DNA of 64,000 nt, taken from positions 7,355,340 to 7,419,339 of the forward strand of contig OY294050.1 of NCBI GenBank assembly GCA_958510825.1, read 5' to 3'. Below the pieces are notes generated by a model. It was not told where the DNA came from and ran no database searches. It saw nothing but the letters and a program-made list of their open reading frames with translations. Positions 22,766 to 35,106 of the stretch are shown piece by piece. The position numbers and the translations under genes are program-made. Within the stretch, counting starts at the first letter, position 1. Each line of letters starts with the position of its first letter. Origin of the DNA: Brachypterus glaber (lineage: Eukaryota > Arthropoda > Insecta > Coleoptera > Kateretidae).

Positions 22766-24630
22766 GATGATGATGAGAAAAATTACCCTTCTTCCGCGTT
22801 GCTGTAGTCGCGTTAAAATGATACTGTTAGGAATATTCTAATTTTGTATATTTTGGATTTAAATTTTTTATGTTTTAAGGGAGCTCCAGCCCTTAATTTG
22901 GTTTGGACTGGCTACGTACCTGATCTATAAAATTAAAGTTATTTTAATTGCAGATGTTGAACACATGATCCCAAAATTCCTTCATTGATGAAATATAAAC
23001 TTAAATTATTTCAAAACTGTGTATGTTAATTTTTCACATTTAAGCTTAATTCTGTTCAGAGAAATTTCCATGAGAGCTAATTATCGTTATCTCAGAGCAG
23101 GGCCGGCTCTGCATCTGTTTAAAATTTTAAAAATCTGCTTTGCTGTAGATCATTTCTAATCAAAATACCTCCTTTAAAGTTTTCCTTGTGGAAATTAAAT
23201 TATGTTTTTTTTAGAATGTAATGGTATATTATGAAATTACTTTGTAACTTAAGCTTTTGGTTTTTCGTGTACTATATTATCTACCTTCTACAGAAAAAAG
23301 TACTGTCAAAATGGAAAAACAAAACCATTCGGGTTTCATAATTCCTTTAAAAAGTACTAGTGTTGTAATGTGAACATAAGTAAATCCTTGTGTGCTTAAT
23401 ACTAATTAGAACGTAGATAAAGAGATTCTCAAATGTTTGCCTAGGGCATCTGAAAGCTTAGCTGCGGTCCTGTTCATAGGCTAAGCTTAGATAAAACTTT
23501 TTCATCAAAAATTTATAGCAGTCTATCAAAAAAGAAATAAACACTGAAACTGTTCAACCGTGAATCTTCACCATTACTCATTATTTTTACTGTTTCAATC
23601 GTAAACTATTAGAATTTGCTTTTTTCACTTCGTTTTGAAGTCATGTAGTTGAGAAATAAATAAAAACTTCATTACAAAGCCTGCCACTGTTGGCATTCAA
23701 GATAGTGTTAGAAATCAAGCGAGTCATGTAATAAGAAACAAAAAAAAAGAATATTGAACATTTTATTACTTATATACGTATCTATTTATTTAGCTGTCTG
23801 TCTGTCTGTCCTTAACGCTAGGTCTTACAATAAAACTTACAACCTACTGTTATAAAATAATAAGTCTAAGTCAATTATAAACACCACAAGATATTTGTTC
23901 CTAAGAGTCTCAGTAGTTAACGATAATTTAATAAAATCAATATGGTGGCTGGCAAAAAACATAAATTATTAGAGTTGAGCCCTTTCCATAGCCAATCCTT
24001 TCATGTCCCTAAAAATTATACTCTATATATCCTATGTTACTTAGCATAGCAATACTTCTTCCTTTTATAATGATTCTGGGCCTGTCTACTTTTCTATTAC
24101 TCCCAGATCACTTTCCACAATACGTTTGATATGGTATAGTTAATATCTAGTAAAATATAAATTGATAACATGTAAAAATTTGGAAATTTGAATAAATGAT
24201 TATAAAAAAAAATTCTAAACTCCCAAGTAGTGTATCCAATAAAAATAAACCTTAAGGTTCATAACCAGGATCATTCTCAGTTTTAGTTTAGTAAAATGCG
24301 GAGTCCATAGCCCTCAAAGCCTGGTTCCTCCACGAAAGGTTCCTCATATTATCCCTGTTTCTTTTTTAAATAACAGATACGGTTTTAGACGGGCGTTCAC
24401 GATCTTCTTCGGTTCCAGTTTTTAAGTAATTATACTAAGAGTGCCAAAAAAGTCGTTATTGATTTTAAAATCATATAAAATATAGAAAAAAATTAGCTTA
24501 TATTATAAGGTACGCTCATTCCCAATTTAAAGAGATTATCTTTATTTGTTAAAAACTTATAGCAAATAAGGTTATCTCTTCAAACTTGGAATGAGAGTAC
24601 CTTTTTATATTGGTTACTTGTTTACAAAAA
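22766..24630. other. Long stretch without recognised genes
   Basis: AT-rich intergenic DNA. Visible items are GCAGGGCCGGCTCTGC near 23098 (hAT-like tip, no partner found) and a short (GTCT)4 run near 23802. Neither strand has a recognisable coding frame. Confidence 0.45.
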
Positions 24631-24632
24631 CA

Positions 24633-25075
24633 GGTTACGGTTACATTGGGCGCTGAAAGTCGAGTTGTGCCCTCCGTAACCGTAAAAAAATACCCATGAA
24701 AATTTGAAATATATAAAACTTATAGTGAATTTCAAGAGCTACAAGTTTGCTCATAACCACTTTATCCTCCGACGAATAATTTGGCTGAAAAATCGAAAAA
24801 AACAATTTCACCCCCAACGTGGCTATTTTTAAATATAACTCGATTGTTATTAGTATAATAAAAAATAGTCCAAACAATAATTGTCAGAAATTTCCTTCTT
24901 AACAAAATTGGTAATTTGCATTTTTATCATAAGATGCATATTTAGCGAGATAACCGCACTCGCCCCTGTAATCCAAGATGGCGGACAACTCCCATATCAA
25001 ATTTATGGGCAAGAATGGGATTTTCTCATCTACTCCGCGGGGACACTTACCTGCGTCAAAAGTTTTAACTGGTAA
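24633..25075 (-). mobile_element. Family C element, right half
   Basis: Starts at the GGTTACATTGGGCGCTGAAA..CCTCCGTAACCGT hairpin, then CATAACCACTTTATCCTCCGACGAATAATTTGGC, TTTTTATCATAAGATGCATATTTAGC and AATCCAAGATGGCGGAC, with the outer end decayed. The frames on both strands (78 and 64 codons) are part of this noncoding repeat. Confidence 0.75.
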
Positions 25076-25685
25076 TTTTTTTCATAAAAAAATCTAAAAT
25101 GATTGGGCTATAACAATTTATGTAGTTTTTGGAACTCTTAGTAAATTTCCTGGCTCCAGTGCACTGGAGTGAGCCGCACCATATTAGATGTGTTAGCGAT
25201 GGACATTCACATATGAGATGGCTCCTCGTTCTATTCCAAAAAAAAATTCTTAAATAAATTTGTACTTATTCTATAACATCATCCAAAGTGTGTTTCTGTG
25301 ACCATTAGTCTATGTCAATGAAGTTACGAAGGGATATACACAGCCATGTGTGTGTTACTCTCTTCGAGTTGGGTGACAACATTAAAAGTTAACTACAATT
25401 CTTTACCACACCTCGAACATTGTCCAACTTTGTTTTAATTTACTTAAACCATCAATAGTGGATCATTGACCTCTAATTACAATACACACACACAATCATT
25501 GCAGTCAATTCAAATTCATTAACACTAAGAGGTCACGATTTGGTTTAATTTAAATTTTTCGTATCACTTATTAAGACTCACTTAATTTCAATTTCTAATT
25601 CATGTCTGTTGTTTTTAGTCTAAGGGAGCGTTCAAGTATTACGTAACGCAAAATTTGGCCATTACCAGTAAAAAAAAATTCGTCC

Positions 25686-25717
<32 letters not shown>

Positions 25718-26340
25718 GCCTGGGTGTAAACTCCCTAACTCCATTTCTACATGAGATATCGACTTGCGGTTTTTTGCATATTGTTTCTTATCGTATTCCG
25801 AAGAGCTGATTAGATCTTGGGGGTAAACGATTGGGGGGGTAAGGGGGTAAAAATATGGTAAAACTCCTTTTTAGCGTTTTTTGTTTATAATTAAGGCAAT
25901 TATTATTGTATTTGGTTAATTTAGCACTTATATAAAATATAATTTTAAATTGGTCAAAAAATTTTATAAACAACGTTTTCCTAAAACGCATTGTTTTCGA
26001 GATTTTGAGGTTTAAAGCAGTAAAAGTTTTTTTTAGCATCTCACATATTTATAACCCGATTTCGAAAAATTATATTTTAAATAAAAGCTCTTTTTAAGCC
26101 CTATAAAAAATGTTATATACAGTTTTTTGCTAGAATATAATGTTTTAAAGATACAGAATTTAAAATCAAACAAAACACCTAGTTTAAAATTTGCAAACTA
26201 GATGGCTCTAGTGTACAATAGTGCCGATGTTTTGACAGGTTGCTTGCAACGTTTCATCTAGTTTTCGAAATAAAATATAATTATTTTGGATTATTTATTT
26301 ATTATGACCAGGAAACCAAAACATGTTTTTAAAAAACCCT
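25076..26340. other. Intergenic DNA with a short microsatellite
   Basis: A MITE tip (GCGTTCAAGTATTACGTAACGC) is at about 25630 and (GTCT)n at 25683-25717 followed by GCCTGGGTGTAAACTCCC. No gene is recognised. Confidence 0.45.
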
Positions 26341-26810
26341 ATGTAAGTTAAAAATGGACTATTATAAGTCACTTACCCAATTATTTATGTATTCTTCCTC
26401 AAGAAATGCGGGTGTTTTAACCAAAAACCTATTCAGCCCACTAAAGTATCTAACATTGTTGACAGCCCTTAAAAATATTAATGTTTTGGTATATTGTTTA
26501 CCATATAATGGTGGTCAAAACTATAATATATTCAAATATATAAATTATTTTAAAGTCTACTACATGGGACAGGATGATGAAGGAAAAAAGGTTAACCTAC
26601 ACAGTCTGTAATAAAACTGGTATACAATGGAGCATGGTCTTTACATAACAAATGGTTTATATAATAAAAATAATAAAAAATATCATATATCGACTGGCAT
26701 CTTTGAGAAGGTCGTAACTCAACATTTCTTGATTTACAGATTTTTCATATGACATATTTACGCATAAATGTGTTAATTGTTTTTATTGCTAATTTTAGAA
26801 TAATACTTTT
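26341..26810. other. AT-rich spacer
   Basis: An 85-codon plus frame at 26354-26611 has no recognisable domain and typical AT-driven composition; it is not called as a gene. Confidence 0.35.
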
Positions 26811-26892
26811 TTAATTCCGTAAAATATTTTTCCTAATCTCCTTTTTCTTTTCTTCTTCCTCGTCCCATTCTTCCCCTTCCTCCTCATCCTCC

Positions 26893-27000
26893 ACATCCTC
26901 CTCCTCCTCCTCCTCCTCCTCCTCCTCCTCCTCCTCCTCCTCCTCCTCCTCCTCCTCCTCCTCCTCCTCCTCCTCCTCCTCCTCCTCCTCCTCCTCCTCC
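26893..27000. repeat. (TCC)n microsatellite, about 36 units
   Basis: An uninterrupted CCT/TCC run of about 108 bp. It creates a poly-glutamate frame on the minus strand that should not be annotated. It abuts the truncated family A copy at 27001. Confidence 0.95.
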
Positions 27001-27250
27001 AACTGTTTAAAAATTAGAAAATATACAATCCAATAGAGAATTTTATTTGCTTTAAAATGATGTATCACACGACCCCCTTTCTATTAAAAAAAATCCCTCC
27101 ATGCCCCCCTGTCCACATTTTAAGGGCTGAAGGTATCAAATATATGCTAAAGATAGTTTAAGTTGTCTTATTTAAGAGCTCTAAATTTGAAGTCGATATC
27201 TCAACTCGTTCAAAAGTTAAGAGGGGGGGGGACTTTGGGACCGCACTGTA
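27001..27250. mobile_element. Family A element, right half
   Basis: AAATGATGTATCACACGACCC, CCACATTTTAAGGGCTGAAG, GATATCTCAACTCGTTCAAA and an intact GGGACCGCACTGTA end. The left half is replaced by pyrimidine-rich sequence and the TCC microsatellite. Confidence 0.8.
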
Positions 27251-28600
27251 TAGTTCAAGTCTATTGTTGGCTTGATTATTATACATATTATTTAACTTGA
27301 TATTTAACCGTTTGACAATAAATATTCAACTTCGTTTTAGGATAAAAAAGATTTAATTTCTTGTATTTGTTTTCAATTTTTATGAATTTTGTTACCATTA
27401 AAAAAAGGACCGTAAAATATTTGAAATAAAAGTTTTTTGTTTCCTAATAGAACTATAGAATGAGGAAACGTCAAAAAATCTTAGGTAAAGACACTTTAGG
27501 GTGGGGGATATGTCAGCTTGGGTGTGTATGGTAAGACTATTTATATTTTTGATTAACCCTGTATCATTTAATCCTGTATATTATGTAAATAAATTATTTA
27601 AAATAATATTAATATTCTTTTTTTCTGAGTGTAAAAGCTCCAGATAGAAAAAATGCATTACATATTCAGGATTAATTCTTAATTGTAAATTTAATCCCCC
27701 GAGATGATTATTTTAGAGTTGACGTTAAGCATCTTTACTCGACAAGTTAAATAATCGTAAAATCTAAAATTAAAAGATTAAAAAAAGTTCGGATTAAAAG
27801 AAAGAAATTGAAGCATTTTATATTTTTAGTATACTTAAATGAATAATAAGGTGGACACAAAATTACAAATTTTCATTTTCTTAACAACATTAATATTAGT
27901 GAAGATTTCGGTTTTTAAATAAAAAAAGTATTTTTTTCATTTATTTTGGGCTTCATTTTCCTCCATGGTGATTGATGATGATTGCTTTTGATCACAAAAG
28001 GAGAGTATCGTATTTTGGGCTAAATCGCCTGCAGCGATAAGATTTTACATGCTTATAGATAGGTATAAAAAATAAATACTTAGCCATAATTTCAACCCTT
28101 TTTACATCCCGGAACATACTTTAATTATTTTAATTGCGAATTTTGAGATATGTTAATGCTGAATTTGGAAACATTACACCTAACGATAGTTGAACTGTCA
28201 AATGTCATGTCATATCAAAATAACTTTGCAAAGTGTGCTGTGTAAACTGCCACTGACTGTTAAATTAAAATACCAAAACACCAAAATTGTTAAGAAATGT
28301 TTGTTTTGATTAATATTAACAAATAAACTTGGTAAATAGTTTTTCATAATTTTTTTTTATAATTTTGCACTTTTTTTTACACTTATTCTCATTTAGCCCA
28401 AAACTCACATTTAAAACGATATCCTTCTTCGGATATAACTGGTTTTAATCCAAAACTAAAAATTTACCTAACGATTTTAATAGTTTAATAATAGTTTTGA
28501 TCCAAAATGACTACATGAATCAATAGATGTCACGAAGAAGATTCAAAAACCGTCAAAACATAATTTTGTGAAAAAGTGGATTTAAACGGGAACCCTCAAG
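27251..28600. other. Unassigned AT-rich DNA
   Basis: No coding frame or repeat with two visible ends was recognised. Confidence 0.4.
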
Positions 28601-28603
28601 ATT

Positions 28604-28831
28604 ATAGTATATTCAACTTCAAGATGCAGTAAGCGTAAACAAACGCACCGATTTAGTGACAGGGTAGGACTCAAAACTAAATATTTCTATATAACGGTCC
28701 ATTGCAATGCATTGTACGCTTCATCGCAAGTGCTCACGTACTGACCTGTTTAATTTTCTACATCACTACTCTAGAAACATTCGAGTGTTTTACTTTTTAC
28801 TTCTACTTCATATTGAAGTTGAATATACCAT
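28604..28831. mobile_element. MITE, about 228 bp
   Basis: TATAGTATATTCAACTTCAAG at left pairs with CATATTGAAGTTGAATATACCATA at right. The interior is GC-richer (GCGTAAACAAACGCACC) and noncoding. Confidence 0.7.
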
Positions 28832-28940
28832 AATTACATTACGCTTAAAAAATTTACGTTTTTGATTTTGACTTCAGCTGCAGCTGCAGTAAATTGACAT
28901 ACCAAAATTTTTACTAACAATTAACTGCTCTTGTAGGTTC

Positions 28941-29166
28941 ACTAACGTCTACGTCCCACATTCAACTCAGTCTTTCGCGCTGTTGCCATGTTGTGCAATT
29001 TAATTTATCCTTGGTTTTTGGTTGTTTTGGTGTTTTTTTTGCTTTGGTTTTTGGTTGTTTTGGTGTTTTTTGCAAAAAAAAACACCAAAAATAAAAGATT
29101 TAATATATCTGCACAATTTGGCAACAGCGCAAAAGACCGAGTTGCATTTGGGACGTAGACGCTAGT
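28941..29166. mobile_element. Inverted-repeat element with 10-bp target duplication (Mutator-like?)
   Basis: 226 bp flanked by TTGTAGGTTC at 28931-28940 and 29167-29176. Terminal repeats of about 55 bp start ACTAACGTCTACGTCCCA and end TGGGACGTAGACGCTAGT-like. Inside, a ~29-bp GGTTTTTGGTTGTTTTGGTG unit is directly duplicated. The long target duplication fits Mutator-like elements better than hAT or mariner. Confidence 0.85.
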
Positions 29167-29176
29167 TTGTAGGTTC

Positions 29177-29565
29177 GTTTATACATTACGCAATTTTACG
29201 CAGTCCTGCAGGGTAGTCTTATTTGTACAATGATCACGTGTCAAAAGTCTTGTATAAAAGCCATAAATATTACCACAAAGTTTTATTCATTTTGATCATG
29301 CTTCATTGAGGTGGTTGATATGAAATATGCTTACAAAATAGCTTTTAATTTCTAAGAATACATTGACTATAATTGGTTTGAAATAGCCTTATTATATGTT
29401 ATATGAAAGGTTTTACATTTGTTATAACAAAATTTAAATATCAATAATTTCTAATGTAATAATTGTTTCATGACTAAAATAAATTCTTCCATAAATTTAA
29501 CAATCAGGCAGAGACGCCTCAGGAGAAAAATTCATATTTGTTGTTTTGAAGTTGGTATAAATGCC
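29177..29565. other. AT-rich spacer
   Basis: Nothing recognised. Confidence 0.35.
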
Positions 29566-29569
29566 AGGG

Positions 29570-29745
29570 GCTTAACCAGGTTCAAATTTTTTGGGGGGGG
29601 GGGGGCTTGAGCCCCCTATATATATATATATATATGTAAAAAATATATGCGTAATTTTAATTTTATAGCTAGATTGGGGGGGAGGGCTTGACAACATTTG
29701 GGGGGTGATAAGCCCCCTCAAGCCTCCCCTAGCTACGCCCATGAT
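29570..29745. repeat. G-rich MITE remnant
   Basis: A G(13) run with GGCTTGAGCCCCC, an AT dinucleotide run, then GGGGGGAGGGCTTGAC..AGCCCCCTCAAGCCTCCCC and CTAGCTACGCCC. The AGCCCCCT/AGGGGGCT palindromes and TAGCTACG tip are typical of hAT-type MITEs. The left tip is unclear. Confidence 0.55.
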
Positions 29746-30615
29746 ACATTCGCACATTGGTTCAAGTGAGTAAAGAATTAACAATAAATGACCCTTAATT
29801 TGAATTTCAAGGCTATATCTGTTGAAAGTTAAAAATGTAACTGTCAACAAATATACCTAACCTCAAAATACAAAGTAAATATTATACTTCAAACAAAATC
29901 GTTATTTTATGCACAGTAGGTATTATACTCTATTTAATGAGAGAATACGACTCTGACATCACCGCGTGTGAACTAAATAGCACACTTTAGGGTAATTGGC
30001 ATTTAGTTCTTAAAACTGAATACATATTTTTTATATAGAACATGTATAGGTATCTAAAAAAGTCATTTATTAAGTCATGACGTCAGGGTGGTATTGTCTC
30101 ATTAAATGGAGTATTAAATTAGCTACAGGTATGCCACTACAAAAAGGGTCTTCCAATGACCCTGAAGGGGAAAAGTGAGTGAACTGAGGCGAAGTAAGAT
30201 GACAGTCTCATGCCCAATTGTTAAAATAAAGTTTAAATATAATTAAATAATTGTAAGAAATTATTACTTGCCATAAAGGTAAGCTTGTTTTAGTTGGCCC
30301 ACTCTAATAATATTACAGCTGGATGATATCAATCTATACTTAAACCCTTTCAATGGGTATTTTATTTATTATTAAAATAAATACCTACTTAAAACCTCTT
30401 AGCTTTTTTTAGAAACACTGGATTTTTCTACATTCTTTTCTTGTTTTCTTTTTTTTTTCCTTTAAAAATATTTGTTTTATTCGTTTTAAATTTACAAAGT
30501 TAATAAAAAAAAATTCTCAACTGGGTATTTTTATATTAAATAGTTTAAAACAGAAAAAATAAATAGAAAAAAAACGAATTATAATTCGTCTTTTCTATTT
30601 ATTCTAATTATCGGA
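29746..30615. other. Unassigned AT-rich DNA
   Basis: No gene. A short repeated theme (TCTCATTAAATGGAGTATT versus the inverse CTCTATTTAATGAGAGAAT) at 29929-30110 hints at a decayed inverted-repeat element. Confidence 0.4.
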
Positions 30616-30619
30616 AAAT

Positions 30620-31335
30620 AGTGTAGAATGATTATGATTGTTTATGATTGTTACCTCAGCCCTTTCAAATGCTCCCTCTATATCAAAGAATACAGTCATT
30701 ATCGAAAAATATTGTAAAATGATTATGATTGTACATGATTGTTAACGATTGTCAAATATTGTCAAGTATTGTTTATGATTGCCATGATTATTCATGATTG
30801 TCGATGCCAAACACTGTTGATGACTGTGAAAGATTGTTAAATGATTGTGAGGATTGTGCCAGATTGATTTATAATTGTCTATGATTGTCTAAGATTTTCT
30901 ATGATTGTCTATGATTGTTAATGATGGTTGATTATGATAATTATAGGTGATTAATGTTGTAAATGGTTGTTTGTGATTGTCGATGATTGTCAATCATTGT
31001 CAAGGATTGTTTATAATTGTCATGCTGGTTTATGATTGTTGATACCAATTTTTTATGATTGTGGAAGACTATTTAAAGATTGTAAAGATTGTGATAAATT
31101 GTTTATAATTGTCTATGACTGTTAATGATTGTTGATGACTCTAATAATTTTAGGTGATTGTTAATTATTGTAAATTATTGTTTATGATTATCGATGATTG
31201 TCAATAATTGTCAGGGATTGTTTTTTATTGTCATGCTTGTCCATGATTGTAAATGATTGTTCATGATTGTCGATAACTGTCAGATAATTGTCAATAATTG
31301 TTTGATAAGTATTTAGTTATGATTGTTCAATAAAT
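30620..31335. repeat. Degenerate minisatellite of TGATTGT words with longer period
   Basis: About 700 bp in which ATTGT or GATTGT recurs roughly every 9-11 bp (TATGATTGTCTATGATTGTCTAAGATT...). A longer pattern with CGATTGTCAA..ATTGTCAAG.ATTGTTTAT.ATTG(T)CATG returns near 30745, 30985 and 31195, suggesting a 210-240-bp higher-order unit. Confidence 0.85.
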
Positions 31336-31612
31336 TAAACCCTTGTAATACAGCCAAAAATCACTCCTAATTTTCAGTCGCTTTTTAATTATTTTCTTCA
31401 AAGGGAATTTTTCGGTATTTCCTGGAAAATAGGACATAAATTTCCTTTTTCTAGATCTAGAAAAGTACAAAAGGCAAAGAAATCAGAAAGACGATTCACT
31501 TGTTAACTTATTAAAGGGAGTGAGATAAATTGAGCTTTTCAGGATATATAACAGTTTTGGAGTGCAGTATTATGCTATTAATTATTAAAAATATAAAATA
31601 AATGATAGTTAT

Positions 31613-32218
31613 TATATACCAAGGTAGAGAAGAAATTTTTTATAGCCGAGCGTATTAAATCCCGAGCTGCCCAGCAGCGAGGGATTTAAGAGTGCGAGGT
31701 TATAATAGTCTTCTCTACCGTAGTTTATATATTAGTTTTTTCACTACTAGCAATATTTAACTATTTTTATTCAAATAATAAAATAAATTATTACAGAAAT
31801 TATATTTCATTGAAATTTTCATAAAAATCAAGAAGCCTTGATCATTGACATTTGCTCAAATAAATACTTTGAACTGACGTTTAAAAATTTAGTTTTTTTT
31901 ACTTTTTTTTCATAATATTTAGGTAATTATTGATCGTATTAATTGGTAATAATTATAATTAATTATAATTAATAATAATTATAATTATATAATTATATTT
32001 AATAAGTAAAAAGTTATTTAAAGCTATTTTCTTGGGTTTAATTAGTAAAAAGAACTGAAACATCTAAAGTGACAGAAATCAATTGTTTATAAAATATACT
32101 CCTACCAGGAGAAAAAAAAATATTATTGCTATAGGTGAAGAAAATTGATTTCACAGTCTGAAAACATAATAAATAATGATATTTTCTAAAGCTAGTAGTG
32201 AAAAAAAATAATATATTA
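31613..32218. mobile_element. Family D dispersed repeat, copy 1
   Basis: The left module is a hairpin (ACCAAGGTAGAGAAG ... CTTCTCTACCGTAGTTTATA) around AAATCCCGAGCTGCCCAGCAGCGAGGGATTT. Next comes TTTTTTCACTACTAGC, an AT-rich body, and a terminal GCTAGTAGTGAAAAAAAAT, the inverse of that block. The body lies in the opposite orientation to that in the copy at 38633. Confidence 0.8.
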
Positions 32219-32660
32219 GTCATAAAAGATTTAAAAATAAAAGATTTAAGTCGATTTAATTTATAGGACGCTTAATTTATATTTGAGCTCTATTAATTTT
32301 TTAATTATAAACTGTAATTTTTATGTACAGAGACAAATGGTGTGTCACTTTTAAAATTATTCTACTGACAGAAATTTGTCACATCCTGGGCGGAACTAAA
32401 TAATATATTCCCATCATCATGATGAATTTATTATTAGTTATTTATATTTAGCATTATTTATTTTATTTTAATTTAGAATTCAACAGTTTCATGCAAAACC
32501 TAAACAATTATGTATTCCTTACACACGATTTTTAGAAAATATTTAAGCCCCCTCCATGTCGTGAAAAATATTCTTCTTTCTCTTCTTCTTCTTCTTTTTT
32601 TTCTTCTTCTACGCCTTCTTCTGCTTCTTTTTTCTCTATATATCAAAATACTACGGGTGT
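32219..32660. other. AT-rich spacer with TTC-rich run
   Basis: A TTC/TTTTTTC pyrimidine run lies at 32565-32635. Nothing else recognised. Confidence 0.45.
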
Positions 32661-32662
32661 TG

Positions 32663-33222
32663 TAGGGGAAGTCGGGGTTAACTGGGCCACAGGGTTAACT
32701 GGTCCACCTGGATTTTATCAAGTTTTTTTATTTTTAATTGGGCCCTGAGGGAAAATACCAGTGACATTTAGTAAGAAGTATTGTTTGCAATATTATAGCG
32801 GATCGTGTTGATCACGTGTAAGTTGTAGTAAAGAAAGTTCATTTTTTTCGATGAAAAGTAAGTATTTACTCACTATTTACCTTAACTTTTATTTTGTAAT
32901 TAATACTTTATTATTAATAGGAGGATCTAGATTAATATTTTACCTTATATATTAAGTATTTTGTTAATTATTCTGCATAATTGCCGCCTTTAACATCTTA
33001 TTAAGTATTAATATTTTATGATTTCATTTAGTGGTGTCACTCAGGGGTTAACTAGACATGGCCAAAATCACTTATGTCAATATTAATTAGTTCGGTTTTA
33101 ACCCTGAGATATATCTAATATTTAACATATTATATTCTCTATTTTTATCTTTGTCTGAGCTATTCATATGTTCCAACTATAGTAATAATCTACCTTTTGC
33201 CAGTTAACCCCGACTTCTCCTA
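32663..33222. mobile_element. Inverted-repeat element, 560 bp
   Basis: Ends TAGGGGAAGTCGGGGTTAACTGG and CCAGTTAACCCCGACTTCTCCTA are complementary with one mismatch. GTTAACTGGTCCACCTGG and GGTTAACTAGACATGG are internal echoes. AT-rich noncoding interior. Confidence 0.85.
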
Positions 33223-33695
33223 TATTTTTATAGTATGAAATAAGATATTGTGCTAAATTTCAGCCCAAAAAAATAAATTAGGGCCTGTACTACTTCATTT
33301 GAATATTTAAATATTCTCGTTACATGAAATACCCTAAATGTATACGTACGTGTTTTGTACTTATCCAATTTCAGAAAATTTACGGTCTCTGTTAGATCGT
33401 AGATATTGTCGACATTTATTAGATTTTGTTACAAAATATCTAATACAAAATGAATGCCTGTAAATAAATTATAAATAGCTATGGTATGGAAGAAGTAAAT
33501 GGGATTATGTAAGGGTTTATGGTCCAAAATGATACATTAGTTAAAAATTACCATTTAATAAAATTACAATAGAAAGATTTTTCAACAAAAATTTCCTAAA
33601 CGACTCTTAAAAAAGCGACAAATCCAAAGAGGGGACAAAAATTATATGAGAATTAATTTTGCATATGTATTTATTAATAAGATGTGGTATTTTAG
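33223..33695. other. AT-rich spacer
   Basis: Nothing recognised. Confidence 0.35.
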
Positions 33696-33698
33696 TTA

Positions 33699-34270
33699 TA
33701 CAGCCTGTTCCAGAACTCGCGTACGGAAATTTGAGGGCATATTAAAAACCCTCTGGAAAATATGAAAAAATATCAAAAAAAATCCATCTTCAATACTAAT
33801 TAAAAAGGAAGCTATTTAATTTGACCAATCCTGTTGCTGATGTTAAATTACCTACAAATTAGTTTTTCCCTACTTATTAGTAACTATGGTTGAATTTTAA
33901 TTGTTGACGCGTGCATTGTTTGAGACTTTCAACTTTAGAATCTTTTTAGGTTATTATATTTTGACAAAACCGACAGAGGCTATCAATTATTCTATTTTTA
34001 TAGGGTCATTCCATCCGGCGGTGGTTTTTTGACATTAATAAATATTTATGTCACATTAATCACAGAATATGTACCTGCAATAATTAAATTTGCATCCATA
34101 GCTACAAATTCAACTTTTAAAGGTAATTTAACATCAGCAACAGTATTGGTCCACTTAAAGCGTTCTTATTTTTGAATTGAACGAAGATGGATTGACATTT
34201 TTTTCATATTTTCCAGAGGGTTTTTAATATACCCTTTAATTTCTGTACGCGAGTTCTGGAACAGGCTGTA
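33699..34270. mobile_element. Mariner-type MITE, 572 bp, TA flanks
   Basis: Flanked by TA, with ends TACAGCCTGTTCCAGAACTC and GAGTTCTGGAACAGGCTGTA. The terminal inverted repeats extend about 95 bp through AAAACCCTCTGGAAAATATG and ATCCATCTTC. No transposase frame. Confidence 0.9.
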
Positions 34271-34884
34271 TATTAGTGATGGTGTGGGCCGATCGTTATC
34301 TAACAGTATTCAGGATTATTTTGTTATTATTATTTTCAAAAATAATCTAAAAGATAGTAATTTCAATACATACTTTGGATAATAAGATTGTTTTAAATAT
34401 AAATATCAATTAATTATTTCTTTTGAATACATTTTTATCAATATTTTTTTGAACTGAAATTAAATGAATTATTAAATTATTATGAGATAATTATGAATCA
34501 TAAATTATGAAATAAGATATAATTATTAATTAAAGGGGTCAATATATAAAGGGGTTATCTGTTATTTCAGTTTAATTTATTGATATTTTTTATTAATCTG
34601 TAATGTTTTTACTATTAAAAAAAAACAAGATAAAAAACGAAAATTTGCCCTTTTAATCAAAACAACATTTTTCAATTTGAAATATAAAAGCACAGTGCAA
34701 ATTAGTTTGAATATATTGACACATTTGTATAGTGAATATACAAATCATATATGAAAATTAAAGTTCAATATTGTTTATAATTCGGTAATTCAAATTTTGC
34801 ATCAACAACTATATACTGACCAAAAATATATAATTATCATTCAAAAATACTAAAACTAGTTATTTCTGTTTTTACTTCCTTCTA
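34271..34884. other. AT-rich spacer
   Basis: Nothing recognised. Confidence 0.35.
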
Positions 34885-34885
34885 T

Positions 34886-35011
34886 AGGGAACGTTCAAGT
34901 ATTACGTGACGCTCCTAGAGGGGAGGGGTTATATTGGAGTGTTACGCCCATGTTAATGGTATAGGAAAATAGCGTTACGGGGTCCAAAATGATCAAAATT
35001 TGCGTTACGTA
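34886..35011. mobile_element. Short MITE with ACGTAA/TTACGT ends
   Basis: Left AACGTTCAAGTATTACGTGACGC and right TTTGCGTTACGTAATAC are related inverted ends around a G-rich 80-bp core. The same tip recurs alone at 14552, 16025 and 25630. Confidence 0.6.
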
Positions 35012-35106
35012 ATACTAATACTAATAAGCCTAATAGTTAAATTTAATAAATTTATAAAGTATACATTTTAGAATAAAAAAAGAAGCAAATTAAGAAGAAG
35101 AAGAAA

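Noticed and set aside
26811..27068. Poly-glutamate frame on the minus strand
   Set aside because: It is the (TCC)n microsatellite plus part of a family A repeat.
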